DNA of 47,889 nucleotides from Streptomyces abyssomicinicus (lineage in GTDB: Bacteria > Actinomycetota > Actinomycetes > Streptomycetales > Streptomycetaceae). Below, in pieces: positions 47,375-47,889 of the stretch. How positions within the stretch are numbered: position 1 is the first letter of the stretch; each line of letters starts with the position of its first letter. Location of the stretch: the NCBI RefSeq assembly GCF_008974245.1, contig NZ_BBZI01000007.1:206993-254881 (forward strand), written 5' to 3'. A program made the translations under genes and the position numbers. Below the pieces are notes generated by a model. It did not search any database and was not told the DNA's origin. It saw nothing but the letters and a program-made list of their open reading frames with translations.

Positions 47375-47889
47375 TCAGAAGGCCGGGCCGTCCTCGCGGT
47401 CGCCCGCGTCGGCGAGGCGGCCCCACAGGAGGTCGGCCAGGCTGCTGACCAGTTCCTCGCGCGGGCACGGGCGCTCTCCCAGCCACCAGTCGCCGGCCGC
47501 GTGCATCATGCCCACGATCCCGTGGCCCCAGACCCGCGAGACGTGCCGCCCGTTCGGGCCGAGGTCGACCCGCTCCTCGATGACCTGCGCCAGCTCCTCG
47601 CCCATCCTGCGCAGCAGCGGCGCCGAGTGGCGCCCCACGTCGAATCCCGGCTCGCCCGAGGAGCCGCCGTCGGCCGGGTGCATCAGGAACCGGTACACCT
47701 GCGGACGGGCCTCGATCGCCGCCAGGTAGGTGTCGAGCGTCGCCTCCACCCGCTGCCGGCGCCGGTCGGCCGGCGCGTCCAGCGCCGCCCGCAGCGAGGC
47801 CAGCAGGGCGTCGGTGTGCCGCTGGGCGAGCGCCGCGTACAGCCCGCCCTTGTCGCCGAAGTGGCGGTAGAGGATGGGCTTGGTGATCC
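47375..47889 (-). CDS. TetR family regulator (5' end cut by window edge)
   Basis: The open frame runs off the right edge; 171 residues are visible. The first visible residues ITKPILYRHFGDKGGLYAALAQRH are the end of the TetR helix-turn-helix, so about 35-50 N-terminal residues are missing. The ligand domain includes VEATLDTYLAAIEARPQVYRFLM, RVWGHGIVGMMHAAGDWWLG and LVSSLADLLWGRL, in the style of regulators of fatty-acid or lipid genes. Position alone does not reveal the target, which probably lies beyond the edge. Confidence 0.9.
   Translation of the reverse strand, partial: ITKPILYRHFGDKGGLYAALAQRHTDALLASLRAALDAPADRRRQRVEATLDTYLAAIEARPQVYRFLMHPADGGSSGEPGFDVGRHSAPLLRRMGEELAQVIEERVDLGPNGRHVSRVWGHGIVGMMHAAGDWWLGERPCPREELVSSLADLLWGRLADAGDREDGPAF

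Overview
The window is a 47.9-kb piece of chromosome from a very high-GC actinomycete, almost certainly a Streptomyces or close relative. The signs are strong third-position G/C bias, many GTG starts, GGAGG ribosome sites, ATGA/GTGA gene overlaps, MurT/GatD lipid II amidation genes, a UreE-less urease operon, an ECF41 sigma factor with a fused C-terminal domain, and a SenS/SenR/HbpS heme-sensing locus. I saw no rRNA, tRNA, CRISPR array, prophage or insertion sequence. It reads as ordinary chromosome with accessory patches.

Layout, left to right. Positions 1-4.3 kb: a truncated Lrp regulator divergent from a rhodanese gene, then a DUF885 protein and an ACT-GNAT acetyltransferase. 4.4-11.1 kb: three translationally coupled minus-strand genes, a SWIM zinc-finger protein followed by two large paralogous DUF6493-type proteins. 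Three 30-bp tandem repeats sit just upstream. This is the least understood block and the best candidate for an undescribed system. 11.2-19 kb: secreted PhoD phosphatase, alpha/beta hydrolase, ECF41 sigma factor, a GntR/UTRA regulator behind a DasR-like site, a ROK regulator, a hypothetical gene, and a TetR/DUF1772 divergent pair with two palindromic operators. 19.1-22 kb: senR, senS and hbpS. 22-29.1 kb: an AhpD-like protein, Mug glycosylase, purB, an aldo/keto reductase, a GDSL hydrolase and a coupled pair of CNNM/CorC-like CBS membrane proteins.

29.4-30.1 kb: an NlpC/P60 cell-wall hydrolase gene behind a recognisable ydaO-type c-di-AMP riboswitch whose closing stem overlaps the ribosome-binding site. 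30.5-35.2 kb: urease operon ureABCFGD, preceded by a GlnR-like box. 35.2-37.4 kb: coupled ddaH-rocD genes of methylarginine/ornithine catabolism. 37.5-41.7 kb: an operon of a LytTR response regulator, a small membrane protein, a sodium:solute symporter and a LytS-type kinase. It looks like a nutrient-sensing transporter module with a probably leaderless first gene. 41.8-47.9 kb: a small membrane protein, CtaG-like oxidase assembly protein, pfkA, murT-gatD, peptide deformylase and a truncated TetR regulator.

Functional links: urease, rocD and ddaH all release or move nitrogen from urea or arginine derivatives. NlpC/P60 and MurT/GatD act on peptidoglycan. Several loci pair a sensor or regulator with a divergent target whose operator can be seen. 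Starts were chosen from ribosome-binding sites, overlaps and family length; all functional names are from sequence reading, not database searches.
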